Position numbers and translations under genes: made by a program | The notes under the pieces: generated by a model | Told to the model about the DNA's origin: nothing | Database searches by the model: none | Seen by the model: the letters and a program-made list of their open reading frames with translations, nothing else | Part shown: piece by piece, positions 33,706-42,281 of the stretch | Numbering within the stretch: the first letter of the stretch is position 1 | How the letters are laid out: each line of letters begins with the position of its first letter | Assembly: GCA_949741925.1 (NCBI GenBank) | Contig: CATJOY010000068.1 | Location: 1-54,803, forward strand | DNA length: 54,803 nucleotides | Source of the DNA: an uncultured Desulfovibrionaceae bacterium | Lineage (GTDB): Bacteria > Desulfobacterota > Desulfovibrionia > Desulfovibrionales > Desulfovibrionaceae | Direction: 5' to 3'

Positions 33706-35217
33706 TTAGACGGCTTCAGCGCCGGAGCGCTTTTTTTTACGACTGCGCCATTCTTGATAAAAGGGCAGGCAGAGCACAATGAGCGCAATGATCAAAAAAA
33801 TAAGCGACACGGGCCTGGTCACCAGGGGCATGAAGCTGCCGCCGGAAGAAGAAAGCCCCCGTCGAAGCTGCAATTCAGCAATGGGCCCCAGAATAATTCC
33901 CAGTACCAATGGTCCCATGGGGTAGCCCCGTTTATCCGCTATATAGCCGAACAGGCCAAACCCAAGCAAAACCCAGACATCCATCATCCGGTTGTTGGAA
34001 ATATAGGCCCCAATAACACAAAGGGCCAAAATCGGCCCGATGAGCAGATACTTAGGAATCTTCAGAACCATGGCAAAGGGCTTAATCAGGGTCAGCATAA
34101 GCAACAGCATAAAAACGTTGGCCAGAATGAAGGCCAGGAAAAAGCCGTAGACAATGCCCGGATCGCTGGAGAAAAGACTGGGACCGGGGGTTAGATCCTT
34201 GACGATGAGCCCACTAAGCAGCAGCGCCGCCACAGGACAGCCGGGCAGGCCCAGCGTCAGCAACGGCACCATAGCGCCGCCGGAAACCGCATTGTTGGCC
34301 GCTTCGGAAGCAATAATACCCTCTTTGATGCCGGTGCCGAACTTTCCCGGATCTTTTGAAGCGCTTTTCGCCTGATTGTAGGCGATAATGCTTGCCGTGG
34401 TGGCGCCGACCCCGGGAACAATGCCGATGCTCGTGCCGATCAGCGCCGAACGCAACAGGTTCCACTTGGAGTCGAGCAGGTCTCTGGCCCTGGGAATAAT
34501 GTTTTTATAGCTGACCTTGAAATCTGGAAGCTTCCGGTTGACATTGCTGATGTCAGAAATCAGTTGGGAAAAAGCAAACAGGCCGATTAAGACCGAGGCT
34601 TCGGCAAAGCCGCCGCGCAATTCGCTGAACCCAAAAGTCAAGCGGGCTGTTCCGGAAATGGGGTCCGGGCCGACCATGCCCACCAGCATGCCCATAAAAC
34701 CGGCAATCAAGGCTTTCAGCAACGAGCCCTGGCTGGAATCGGCTATCATGACCATAGCGCACATGACCACAGAGAAAATCTCAAAGTAACCAAGCTTCAC
34801 GGCTTCACGGGCTACGGCCGGAGCCAGGGTCAAGAGCAGTAAATAGCTGAAACCGCCGCCAAGAAAGGAGGCGACAACAGCGTAGCCAAGGGCCCGGCCG
34901 GGCTCTCCTTTGACGGCCATGGGGTAACCATCATAGGTGGTGGCGATGGAGGCAGGCGTTCCAGGTATGCGCAGAAGAACGGCCGAAACCAACCCGCCGG
35001 TCAGGCCGCCTACGTAGACCGAAATAAGCAGGGCCAGGCCCGGCATAGCCTCCATGGCAAAGGTGATAGGCACGGCCATGGCCACAGCCATTGTAGCCGA
35101 AAGCCCAGGGACAACCCCTACCAGTATGCCCATGGCCGTCCCGACCATGGTGATCAAAATAACATCGATATGGGCCAGTTGCTGGATACCAAGGGAGATA
35201 TTATGCAGTATATCCAT
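33706..35217 (-). CDS. tctA: Tripartite tricarboxylate transporter, large membrane subunit
   Basis: 503 residues with about twelve spans. TctA carries the substrate across the inner membrane with ion coupling, receiving it from the binding protein TctC. Both family signatures are present: VGVVPGLSATMAVAMAVPITF (about 32-52) with GLTGGLVSAVLLRIPGTP, and in the second half GIVPGVGATTASIIAYNQAK with MVPLLTLGLPGCP. GGAGA precedes the ATG. It is the last gene of the hydroxyacid dehydrogenase-tctC-tctB-tctA unit. Likely substrate: a sugar acid or carboxylate. Confidence 0.93.
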   Translation of the reverse strand: MDILHNISLGIQQLAHIDVILITMVGTAMGILVGVVPGLSATMAVAMAVPITFAMEAMPGLALLISVYVGGLTGGLVSAVLLRIPGTPASIATTYDGYPMAVKGEPGRALGYAVVASFLGGGFSYLLLLTLAPAVAREAVKLGYFEIFSVVMCAMVMIADSSQGSLLKALIAGFMGMLVGMVGPDPISGTARLTFGFSELRGGFAEASVLIGLFAFSQLISDISNVNRKLPDFKVSYKNIIPRARDLLDSKWNLLRSALIGTSIGIVPGVGATTASIIAYNQAKSASKDPGKFGTGIKEGIIASEAANNAVSGGAMVPLLTLGLPGCPVAALLLSGLIVKDLTPGPSLFSSDPGIVYGFFLAFILANVFMLLLMLTLIKPFAMVLKIPKYLLIGPILALCVIGAYISNNRMMDVWVLLGFGLFGYIADKRGYPMGPLVLGIILGPIAELQLRRGLSSSGGSFMPLVTRPVSLIFLIIALIVLCLPFYQEWRSRKKKRSGAEAV

Positions 35218-35244
35218 GAGTTCTCCGTTCTGCCCCGTGCTGCC

Positions 35245-35727
35245 TCAAGGAAGCAGCAGTTCCAGAAAGCGGGCAAAAACCACGTAGATAAAACCGGTCA
35301 CGCCCAGGGAGACAAGCACAGCCGGCAGGAGCGCTCCGGGCCTGAAAAAGGCCAAAGTCCACGAGGTGAGCGCAACATAAACAAAGGTCAAAGCAAGGTA
35401 GGGAATCTCTGTATAGGAGATCATCAGGGCATAGAGAACAAAATAGGCTACGGCTACAGCCGGAAGAATACGCAGAAAGAAGGATTGCTCGTCGCCTCCC
35501 TTCGCAGCGAGGGCAGACGAAACCGCCGCCGGCTTTTCCCGGTAGTGTCTTGCCACAACCATGATCATATGCAGAAAATTCAGCCCCATGATGATCGAGA
35601 GCACCAACTTGGGGAAAAAGGCAGGGCCAAGGATTTCAAAACGCGGCAAGGGCAGGCTCGCAGCCTGGTGGTAGAGCACGGCGCAAAACACCATGATGCA
35701 GGCCGCGCTGGTGAGTTCAGACCTCAT
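35245..35727 (-). CDS. tctB: Tripartite tricarboxylate transporter, small membrane subunit
   Basis: 160 residues, four predicted spans with LPLPRFEILGPAFFPKLVLSI near 26-46, the typical TctB region before the second helix. This poorly conserved subunit pairs with TctA. AAGGAG precedes the ATG; it is 27 bases upstream of tctA and 247 bases downstream of tctC. That gap holds a GCCGCC-CCC-GGCGGC hairpin (35884-35898) and a TTGCCGG/CCGGCAA pair (35844-35873), which could reduce read-through from the abundant binding-protein message. Confidence 0.87.
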   Translation of the reverse strand: MRSELTSAACIMVFCAVLYHQAASLPLPRFEILGPAFFPKLVLSIIMGLNFLHMIMVVARHYREKPAAVSSALAAKGGDEQSFFLRILPAVAVAYFVLYALMISYTEIPYLALTFVYVALTSWTLAFFRPGALLPAVLVSLGVTGFIYVVFARFLELLLP

Positions 35728-35974
35728 AAAGGCTCCTTAGATCCGATAAGACTGTGTTATGCCGCAACAGGCGGCCTGGTCGCGCCGCCGGAAGAGACAC
35801 GCGCGCCGGAAGCGAGAGGGAATTCGGCGCTGTCGCCTTGTGGTTGCCGGAGGTTTTTAGGCCAAGCCGGCAAGAGAGGAGGACGCCGCCCCCGGCGGCT
35901 CTGCGAGGGAATCCGCGCCTGCGCGGCCTCGACTCTTCCCTTCCGGGCGGAGACAAGGCCGCGCACGTTGCGCG

Positions 35975-36946
35975 TTATTCAATCTTATCGGGTCTGAGGC
36001 CGCCTCTGCGGGCGAAACGGTACATTTCCGTATCCGCCTCCAGCAGGGCATCATACGTGGCCGCGGTATCCAGATAGGCCGGGTACATGCCGAGCTTTTC
36101 CAGTTCGGCCACGGCTTCAGGGTTGCTCATGACTTTCTTGGCAATTTCGCTCCATCTTTTTACCAGGTCTTCAGGCATACCCGGAGGGCCGTAGAGCACC
36201 AAATCATACCAGAAGGCAAAATCCACGCCCTGTTCTTTATAGGTAAGAATATCGGGCAAAGTGGGCAGGCGGTCGTTGCCGGAAGTGCCCAAAGCACGCA
36301 GGGTGCCATCGGCCAAATATTGCAAAACTACGGTATCGCTGGGCGTGCAAACGTCAATATGCTTGCCGAGAATAGCAGTAGTCTGCTGGGCGTCGCCGCC
36401 GCCGGCCACATGCATGAATTTGGTGTTTGTGGCGTCTTCAAAGCCCAGAGCCTCAAAGTGCAGCCCCGCGCCAATATTTACGCCCCACTTGATGGTTCCG
36501 GGGTGGGCCTTGGCATCTTGCACAAGATCATTGAGCGTTTTCCACTTGGAATCCTTATGCACGACCATGGCTTTGAAAAACCGGGCCACGTTGGCGATGG
36601 GGGTCAGAGAATCCCAGGTGAAGTTTTGCGCGCCGGTATGGTAGGCTGTAAAGATAGTTGGAATATGCCAAAGCAGCGTATAGCCATCCGGCTTGGCCTT
36701 GGCAGCTTCGGTCGTGGCAATAGAGCCTGCCGCGCCCGTGATGTTGACAACGGCGATTTTCCCGCCCAATTCCTTTTCCGCGTATTTGGCAAAAATGCGG
36801 GCTGAAATATCCGAAGAACCACCCGCGCCGAAGGGCACCAACAACTTAACCGGCTGGGTCGGGTAACCGGCTGCTCGGACCGAGGCGGTTCCGAAAACAA
36901 GGATTACACTACAGCACAGAGCCAGCGAGAGCCACAGTTTTCTCAT
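35975..36946 (-). CDS. tctC: Tripartite tricarboxylate transporter substrate-binding protein
   Basis: 323 residues. Sec signal peptide ending VRAAGYP (cleavage after about residue 25). The mature start YPTQPVKLLVPFGAGGSSDISAR is the Bug/TctC signature, with beta-strand loops that bind the carboxylate. VVNITGAAGSIATTEAAKAKPDGYTLLW follows. AAGGAG lies nine bases before the ATG. It is 39 bases downstream of the hydroxyacid dehydrogenase gene and is likely co-transcribed with it. Bug proteins bind diverse carboxylates; the ligand is unknown. Confidence 0.93.
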   Translation of the reverse strand: MRKLWLSLALCCSVILVFGTASVRAAGYPTQPVKLLVPFGAGGSSDISARIFAKYAEKELGGKIAVVNITGAAGSIATTEAAKAKPDGYTLLWHIPTIFTAYHTGAQNFTWDSLTPIANVARFFKAMVVHKDSKWKTLNDLVQDAKAHPGTIKWGVNIGAGLHFEALGFEDATNTKFMHVAGGGDAQQTTAILGKHIDVCTPSDTVVLQYLADGTLRALGTSGNDRLPTLPDILTYKEQGVDFAFWYDLVLYGPPGMPEDLVKRWSEIAKKVMSNPEAVAELEKLGMYPAYLDTAATYDALLEADTEMYRFARRGGLRPDKIE

Positions 36947-36985
36947 CAGAGTCTCCTTGTGAGATGGAAAAGGGTGAAACGGTAT

Positions 36986-37957
36986 TCAGCTTCCTGACAA
37001 CACCTCAGTATTAACGACATGAACAAGCGGCTCGCCCTTGGCGAACCGTAAAATTTCCTCTACAGCGGTCATGGCCACCTTGCCTTGCGCTTCCCTCGTC
37101 ACCGCGGCAATATGCGGTAAAACAATGGCGTTAGGCGTATCCAGCAAGGGATCATCGGCAGCCACCGGCTCGTTGGCCAAAACATCTGTGGCATAGCCAG
37201 CCAGCTTCCGTTCCAACAGAACCCGGCGCACTGCAACCTCATCAACGATGCCCCCCCGGCTTAGGTTGAGCAGATGCGAAGTCGGCTTCATCAGACTAAG
37301 CTCGGCTCCGCCGATGAGGTTTCTGGTGTCCGCAGTGGCCGGCGCATGGATCGAAACCACATCGCTTTCCCGGAGCAGCGTTTCTAAAGCAACCAACGTC
37401 AGGGGGAGATCAGCCAGCTTGGCGGCGGATGGCCGGGGATGATAGGCCAGAACATGCATACCCAAAGCATGGACACGGCGGACCACCTCCCTGCCGATGC
37501 GGCCGACGCCGATAATGCCGAAGGTCTTGCCGCAGAGTTCCATACCCATAAATTGCAGCCGTTCGGGGTTGCCGCGGCGGCTTTGAGCCACGGCATCAGG
37601 TAGACGGCGGCACGAGGCGATCATCAGCCCCACGGTGTATTCAGCGATGGTTACGGCATTGGCCCCCGGAGTAATGGTGACAGGTATCCTTCTGGCCGTG
37701 GCTGCATCCATATCCACATTGCTGTACCCGGTGCCATGGCGAGCGATCATCCGAAGCTTCTTTGCGGCGGCAATGACGGCGGCGTCAATTTTAATGGGAT
37801 CGGTTTTGCTGAAGATAACATCCGCATCGGCAACGCGGTCCAGCAATTCGTTTCGAGAGATGCCGGCGTCGCCCACATCAAGAACCGTGTGGGCCGCCAG
37901 GAGTTGTTGCGCTTCAGGGGTGACGGGTTCCGTCAGGTAGACCTTGATCCGGGACAT
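36986..37957 (-). CDS. D-2-hydroxyacid dehydrogenase, copy 1
   Basis: 323 residues, NAD-dependent. The Rossmann loop GIIGVGRIGREV (148-159) is intact and the catalytic triad is R234 (NLSRGG), E263 (LANEPV) and H282 (LPHIAAVT). The start at 37957 has GGAGG; a 54-codon upstream extension has no homology and no ribosome site. It leads the operon with tctC, tctB and tctA and lies behind the operator at 38156-38167. Reduction or oxidation of an imported 2-hydroxy/2-oxo acid is inferred. Substrate could be glycerate, lactate or a sugar acid. Confidence 0.88.
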   Translation of the reverse strand: MSRIKVYLTEPVTPEAQQLLAAHTVLDVGDAGISRNELLDRVADADVIFSKTDPIKIDAAVIAAAKKLRMIARHGTGYSNVDMDAATARRIPVTITPGANAVTIAEYTVGLMIASCRRLPDAVAQSRRGNPERLQFMGMELCGKTFGIIGVGRIGREVVRRVHALGMHVLAYHPRPSAAKLADLPLTLVALETLLRESDVVSIHAPATADTRNLIGGAELSLMKPTSHLLNLSRGGIVDEVAVRRVLLERKLAGYATDVLANEPVAADDPLLDTPNAIVLPHIAAVTREAQGKVAMTAVEEILRFAKGEPLVHVVNTEVLSGS

Positions 37958-38155
37958 AGGACCTCCAGAGGAATGCCGGATTTTCCTGCCGGCAACGGAA
38001 CAAGAGCAGATGGTTGCCTTACCGTTCGACGCCTGAGGGCTGCGCTCAGCCCTGGAGAATGCCGTACCCCCGTAAGCCTGAAGATCTCGGGCAGGAACCC
38101 GCTCCTCAGAGAAGAGCATTGGATACGGGAAACGCTCCCTGCCCCTCTGGATTAC

Positions 38156-38167
38156 ATGTTACTACAT
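38156..38167 (-). promoter_or_regulatory. Operator-like palindrome upstream of the dehydrogenase-tct operon
   Basis: ATGT-TACT-ACAT on the plus strand (ATGTAGTAACAT on the minus strand). TTGACT lies five bases upstream on the minus strand (38178-38173), giving the same order seen at three other places. The transcription start would fall about 180 bases before the dehydrogenase start codon. Confidence 0.55.
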
Positions 38168-38186
38168 ATAAGTCAAGCATCTTATA

Positions 38187-38227
38187 CCGCCCGTGTCCCG
38201 CAGGGATGCGGCGAGGGACACGAGCGG
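38187..38227 (-). terminator. Hairpin after the DapA-family gene
   Basis: CCGC-C-CGTGTCCC (38187-38199) pairs with GGGACACG-A-GCGG (38215-38227) with one mismatch, 18 bases past the stop. The T run after it is poor (TATAAG), so termination is uncertain. Confidence 0.5.
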
Positions 38228-38244
38228 CATGGAAAGCGCAAACG

Positions 38245-39153
38245 TTATTTGAGGTGAGGATACTTATCCAGGGCAGCCTTAACCTTGGCTTCCTTTTCAG
38301 CATTCAGGAGTTGGATAGGACGGCGCGGATACCCGAGATCAACACCCCAGCGATACTTCAGGGCAGTGTGGTAGAAGGGGATGGGAATGCCGGTGCCGGT
38401 CAGATGACGAAGGGCATTGGCTTCCTGCTGGAGCGACACGGCCTTGGCGTTATCTCCGGCTCGGGCGGCATCGAAAATATCGTTGACCAGGCCCGGGAAG
38501 AGGTTGGACATACCCGAAACGCAGCCCTTGCCGCCCGCGCCGAGGCAGGGGTAGAGCATGGTTTGGGAACCAACCAGGAAAGTGAAATCCGTGCCCTTGG
38601 CGGCGGCAATGCAGTCATAACACAGCTGAATGCTGGTGCTGGAATCCTTCATGCCCGAAAGGCCGTAGTGGGCCAATTCACCAATCTGCTCGGCATTGAC
38701 GCAGTAGTTGGTATACTTGGGGTTGTTGTAAAGGAACACCGGCACTTTGGAAGCAACGGCATCGATCAAAGCCTTAAAGTGGTCGGTGATCAGATGGGGG
38801 CCGGTCAAACCATGCAGATAGTAGTAGGGGGTTAGGGCGGCCACAGCGTCGCAGCCAAGATCAGCGGCATGATGGGCCAGCTCAATAGTTTCATCGGTGG
38901 AAGCGCGGCCGACATGAATCATCACAGCCGCCTTGCTGCCCTGGCAAACCTTCATCACAGTTTCAGCCACCAGCTTGCACTGATCCGGGCGCATCATGGG
39001 CTGGGAGCCGTAGGAGCCGCAAACATAAAAGCCGTGCACCTGGGGCAACAGCCACTTCACAAAGTCCGTAAGTTTAGGGACATCGACTTCACCCTTGGCG
39101 TCGAACGGCGTGATCAATGCCGGCATGGCGCCGTCGAAATGCTTCTTGGACAT
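38245..39153 (-). CDS. Dihydrodipicolinate synthase/N-acetylneuraminate lyase family aldolase
   Basis: 302 residues, class I aldolase TIM barrel. The Schiff-base lysine is K169 in SGMKDSS and the catalytic tyrosine Y142 in LYNNPKYTN. The nucleophile-region motif is GSYGS (46-50) where DapA has GTTGE, so it is not a dihydrodipicolinate synthase; KDG aldolase, deoxyglucarate dehydratase or another 2-oxoacid lyase is more likely. AAGGAG precedes the ATG at 39153. It is transcribed alone behind its own promoter and operator, divergent from the SDR operon. Confidence 0.87.
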   Translation of the reverse strand: MSKKHFDGAMPALITPFDAKGEVDVPKLTDFVKWLLPQVHGFYVCGSYGSQPMMRPDQCKLVAETVMKVCQGSKAAVMIHVGRASTDETIELAHHAADLGCDAVAALTPYYYLHGLTGPHLITDHFKALIDAVASKVPVFLYNNPKYTNYCVNAEQIGELAHYGLSGMKDSSTSIQLCYDCIAAAKGTDFTFLVGSQTMLYPCLGAGGKGCVSGMSNLFPGLVNDIFDAARAGDNAKAVSLQQEANALRHLTGTGIPIPFYHTALKYRWGVDLGYPRRPIQLLNAEKEAKVKAALDKYPHLK

Positions 39154-39418
39154 GGTAGACTCCTTACGATGAGGTTGTGGTCCGGCGCGCGATACCGCGC
39201 ATCCGCCGACCGGAACAACGGCCGAGCGCCGTGCCCGGGAACACCTGCGGCGAGGCTGTTTCTCCGCGCAGTATTCCGGCAGCTTTTCCGCGACGCCCGT
39301 TTGCCGGGAGGCGGTCAGGCACTCCGCCCTTGCCGCCGCGCGGCGCTCCATGGCCTGATTGGCCGGATCGCCTGAAAAGCCGCTCTCGCGGCCGTCTCTG
39401 GTTAAGAGAAACAAATTG

Positions 39419-39468
39419 ATGTAATAACATTCTTTTGTGGATATAGAGAAAATCATTCCGCCCGTCAA
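39419..39468 (-). promoter_or_regulatory. Promoter and operator of the DapA-family gene
   Basis: On the minus strand TTGACG (39468-39463) and TATATC (39445-39440) are exactly 17 bases apart. The palindrome ATGT-AATA-ACAT (39419-39430) lies just past the predicted start near 39433, where a bound repressor would block transcription. The leader to the start codon is about 280 bases. Confidence 0.65.
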
Positions 39469-39646
39469 CCCCCTCCTTGAAAATCCGGGTCCATACCTTC
39501 GATCCTTCCAGCTCGTTTTCGAGGGCGCTAAGGATTTGCCCTTGCCGCCTGCGATCTCCCCCGCAACCGCGCTGCGCATCTCGCGTTCACAAACCGGTCC
39601 GAGGGGACAGAAAAAGGAATTTCACAGCGCAAAGGCTCCAGAGACC

Positions 39647-39667
39647 TTGACATTGATGTAGCAACAT
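39647..39667 (+). promoter_or_regulatory. TTGACA box with operator-like palindrome, facing the SDR gene
   Basis: TTGACA (39647-39652) is followed at three bases by ATGT-AGCA-ACAT (39656-39667). No good -10 box is visible 17 bases downstream (AAAGTC region), so the promoter is incomplete by eye. It lies 239 bases before the SDR start. Confidence 0.45.
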
Positions 39668-39905
39668 GCAAAGTCTGCAAATACGCTGCACCTACGGGGA
39701 GCCAACACGCCGGAACCCGGCGTAAGCATGTTTGCGAAAAAAACCGGTTGCGGCGCGTTCCGGATGGTTCCGTCAAGTGTACCGCAAGTATGCCCACTGT
39801 ATGACTCATTTCCAGAGATACCGCCGCAGGCTATACGCCCGGCGTTTCGGTCAGGCATGAGGCTTCGCCCTAACGGCCACGTCACCTCCAACCCAGGAAG
39901 GATAT

Positions 39906-40691
39906 ATGAGCAGTGTACAGATCTCCCTCAAAGGCAAAGTCGCCATCGTCACCGGCGGCCGCAGGCAGCTCGGCCGCGCCCACGCTCTTCGTCTTGCCGA
40001 ATGCGGCGCCGATGTGGCCCTTGTTGATATCGCTCATGACGACGATATGACGTTTACCGTGCAGGCGGTTGAGAAAACCGGTCAAAAAGCCTTGCCCATC
40101 GTCTGCGATGTTTCCCAAAAGACCCAATTAGAAGCCATGGTCGCCCAGGTTGTAGAAAAGCTGGGCGGCATTGATATCCTGGTCAATAACGCCGGCCTTT
40201 CCAGCCGCCAGACTCTGATGAACGTCGAAGAGGATGAATGGGATGAAATTATGGCTGTCAACCTCAAAGGCTTGGTCATGTGTACCCAGTTGGCCGTTAA
40301 GCAGATGATCAAGCAAGGCCGCGGCGGCAGCATCATCAACCTCTCCTCCTCCACCGGCCTCAACGCCAACGTCAGCCGCGGCTGTTACGGCGTCTCCAAA
40401 GCCGGGGTCATCATGGCAACCCAGCTTCTGGCCCGCGAACTCGGCGAATACAACATCAACGTCAACGCTATTGCCCCCGGTTTTACCAGCACAGCCAAGA
40501 TCGGCGGCCGAAACGGCCAGATTTTCCGACGCGGTCCTGAAGAAACCGACCGGGTTCTCAGCAAGCTGGCAATCAAACGCGAGGGAGAGCCCGTGGATTA
40601 CGCCAATATGGTGGCCTTCTTGGCCTCGGATCTCGGCGCGTACATCACCGGCATGACCATCGCCATTGACGGTGGTTTTACTATCAGATAG
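39906..40691 (+). CDS. Short-chain dehydrogenase/reductase (SDR), copy 1
   Basis: 261 residues. NAD(P) loop VTGGRRQLGRAHAL (15-28), NNAG (94-97), and the S-Y-K set with Y161 and K165 in CYGVSKAG. The C-terminus DGGFTIR is typical. D41 after the second strand (VALVD) favours NAD over NADP. AGGAAGG precedes the ATG. Hairpins at 40753-41050 separate it from the next gene, so it may be monocistronic. A sugar-acid or hydroxyacid substrate is inferred from the neighbours. Confidence 0.9.
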   Translation: MSSVQISLKGKVAIVTGGRRQLGRAHALRLAECGADVALVDIAHDDDMTFTVQAVEKTGQKALPIVCDVSQKTQLEAMVAQVVEKLGGIDILVNNAGLSSRQTLMNVEEDEWDEIMAVNLKGLVMCTQLAVKQMIKQGRGGSIINLSSSTGLNANVSRGCYGVSKAGVIMATQLLARELGEYNINVNAIAPGFTSTAKIGGRNGQIFRRGPEETDRVLSKLAIKREGEPVDYANMVAFLASDLGAYITGMTIAIDGGFTIR

Positions 40692-41213
40692 CCCGTTTTC
40701 TCTTAAAATTCAGGCTGCTGGCCTCGGGTGCCGTTGCATCTGCATATCTTCCGGCAGCCGGGGAGCTGCCCCGGCTGCCAAAGGCTCACTGGGGAACCGT
40801 TTCCCCAAGAGAGCGAAAGGGGCTCCGAAGACAGTATTTCGGCAGCCCGAAAAGACAAAGGCCGGGCTAGCCCTCGCAACGTTCTTCGGGTTCCGGCTGC
40901 CTGGGAGAAGCGGGCACGTGATGGCAGGCGTTATCCGATACGTGAGTATGATGGGCTCGAAATAAGATCCGGCTGCATTCTTCCTTATTTCGAGAAAGGC
41001 CGCACAGCAAACAGAGCGTTTTTGCTGTGTTTTCGCCTCCTGAGGAGGCGTGGCGGAATACTCTCCGCCGGCTCGTGCTGCCCTTGATGCATGGCGCAGG
41101 GCTTCACGAAAACCTAACCAACGGCCTTGAGGCACAGAACGCCCAAGGTTGAGAGATCGCCGTGGCGGTTTGAGCCGCCTCGCGGCGATATAAATGCACA
41201 GCGAGGAGCACCT
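40692..41213. other. 522-base intergenic region with a series of hairpins
   Basis: Four stems are seen: GGCAGCCGGGG with CCCCGGCTGCC (40753-40779), TGGGGAA with TTCCCCA (40790-40807), CACAGCAAA with TTTGCTGTG followed by TTTTCG (41003-41034, a good plus-strand terminator) and CGCCTCCT-G-AGGAGGCG (41034-41050). No protein-like frame. The first hairpin resembles one at 13253-13272. Confidence 0.5.
41003..41034 (+). terminator. Intrinsic terminator after the SDR gene
   Basis: CACAGCAAA (41003-41011) pairs with TTTGCTGTG (41021-41029), followed directly by TTTTC. It is the most terminator-like of the hairpins in this gap and implies separate transcription of the downstream dehydrogenase. Confidence 0.55.
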
Positions 41214-42152
41214 ATGAAAGTTGTCGTCACCGGGAGCGTTCGTGAGGAAGGTCTGTCTATCGTGCGTGAATTTGCAGATTTAGTTATCCTCCCCGAGCCC
41301 ATTAACGAAAAGGATGTTGCCAGGGAACTGCGCGATGCTGACGGTATGCTGCACAAAATGGGCCACCTCGGGAAACCCGAGCTGGAAGGCGCAACCCGTC
41401 TGAAAATGATCGCCCGCCACGGTGTGGGGCTGGATTACCTGGATCTGCCCTATATCAAGACAACCGGCATTCCCGTATCCATTACCAATACCGCCAACTC
41501 CAACGCCGTGGCCGAGGCTTGTATCGGCCTGATGCTCACCGCGCTGCGCAACTTCCGCCAGGGTGAAGCCATGCTCAAGGTGGAAAAGCGCTGGGCCCGC
41601 GAAACCTTGATGGGCGGAGAAATCAGAGGACGCACCATAGGTCTGATCGGATACGGCCGAGTGGGCTCCCTAGTGGGGAATCTCCTGGATGCTTTCGGGG
41701 CCAACGTCCTGGTCTATGACATTAATCCGGCTTTGGCTAAGGCCGCCGGGAGAACTCTCGTCAGCCTGGATGAACTTCTGGCAAAAGCGGATATTATCTC
41801 CCTGCACCTGCCTCTGACCGCCGAAACCAAGCACCTTTTCAACGCCCAACGCATAGCGCAATGTAAAAAGGGCGTCATCTTCGTCAATACGGCTCGTGGA
41901 GCCATTTTCGATACCCACGCCCTGGTTGAGGCCGTCAAAAGCGGCCAGGTACGGGCTGTAGCTACAGATACTTTTGATACCGAGCCGCCCGCCTTTGACA
42001 GTGAAATTTTCAGCGACCCGCGAATCATGACTACGCCGCACATGTCGGCCATGACCTTGGAAGCGCAGGTTGCCGTAGCCGTTTCTTCGGCCAACGAACT
42101 CAAGCGGGTGCTGGTTGAAGGATTGCCGCCCACGAACAACGTGTTGGCCTAA
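41214..42152 (+). CDS. D-2-hydroxyacid dehydrogenase, copy 2
   Basis: 312 residues, NAD-dependent. GLIGYGRVGSLVG (143-155) is the nucleotide loop; R228 (NTARGA), E257 (FDTEPP) and H276 (TPHMSAM) form the catalytic set. It is clearly diverged from copy 1 at 36986, so the two probably serve different substrates. GAGGAG precedes the ATG at 41214; the upstream in-frame extension is non-coding. It starts a plus-strand series with the PfkB kinase, a second SDR and a zinc dehydrogenase. Confidence 0.88.
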   Translation: MKVVVTGSVREEGLSIVREFADLVILPEPINEKDVARELRDADGMLHKMGHLGKPELEGATRLKMIARHGVGLDYLDLPYIKTTGIPVSITNTANSNAVAEACIGLMLTALRNFRQGEAMLKVEKRWARETLMGGEIRGRTIGLIGYGRVGSLVGNLLDAFGANVLVYDINPALAKAAGRTLVSLDELLAKADIISLHLPLTAETKHLFNAQRIAQCKKGVIFVNTARGAIFDTHALVEAVKSGQVRAVATDTFDTEPPAFDSEIFSDPRIMTTPHMSAMTLEAQVAVAVSSANELKRVLVEGLPPTNNVLA

Positions 42153-42281
42153 CGAGCTTGCCGGAAAATCCGCCCTTGAGAGCGGGAATGCCCCGTCTAC
42201 ACGCCGTGCAGTGCCGGGGAGATCAGGAGAGTTACGTTCCGAGGCTGCCTCAGCCCGGCACTTCACAGAGGAGTACCAAGC

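Larger units (their letters stand above)
39154..39905. other. 752-base divergent control region
   Basis: It separates the DapA-family gene (minus) from the SDR operon (plus) and holds one promoter and two operator-like palindromes, annotated separately. The remainder has no protein-like frame and no fold I recognise. Confidence 0.5.
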
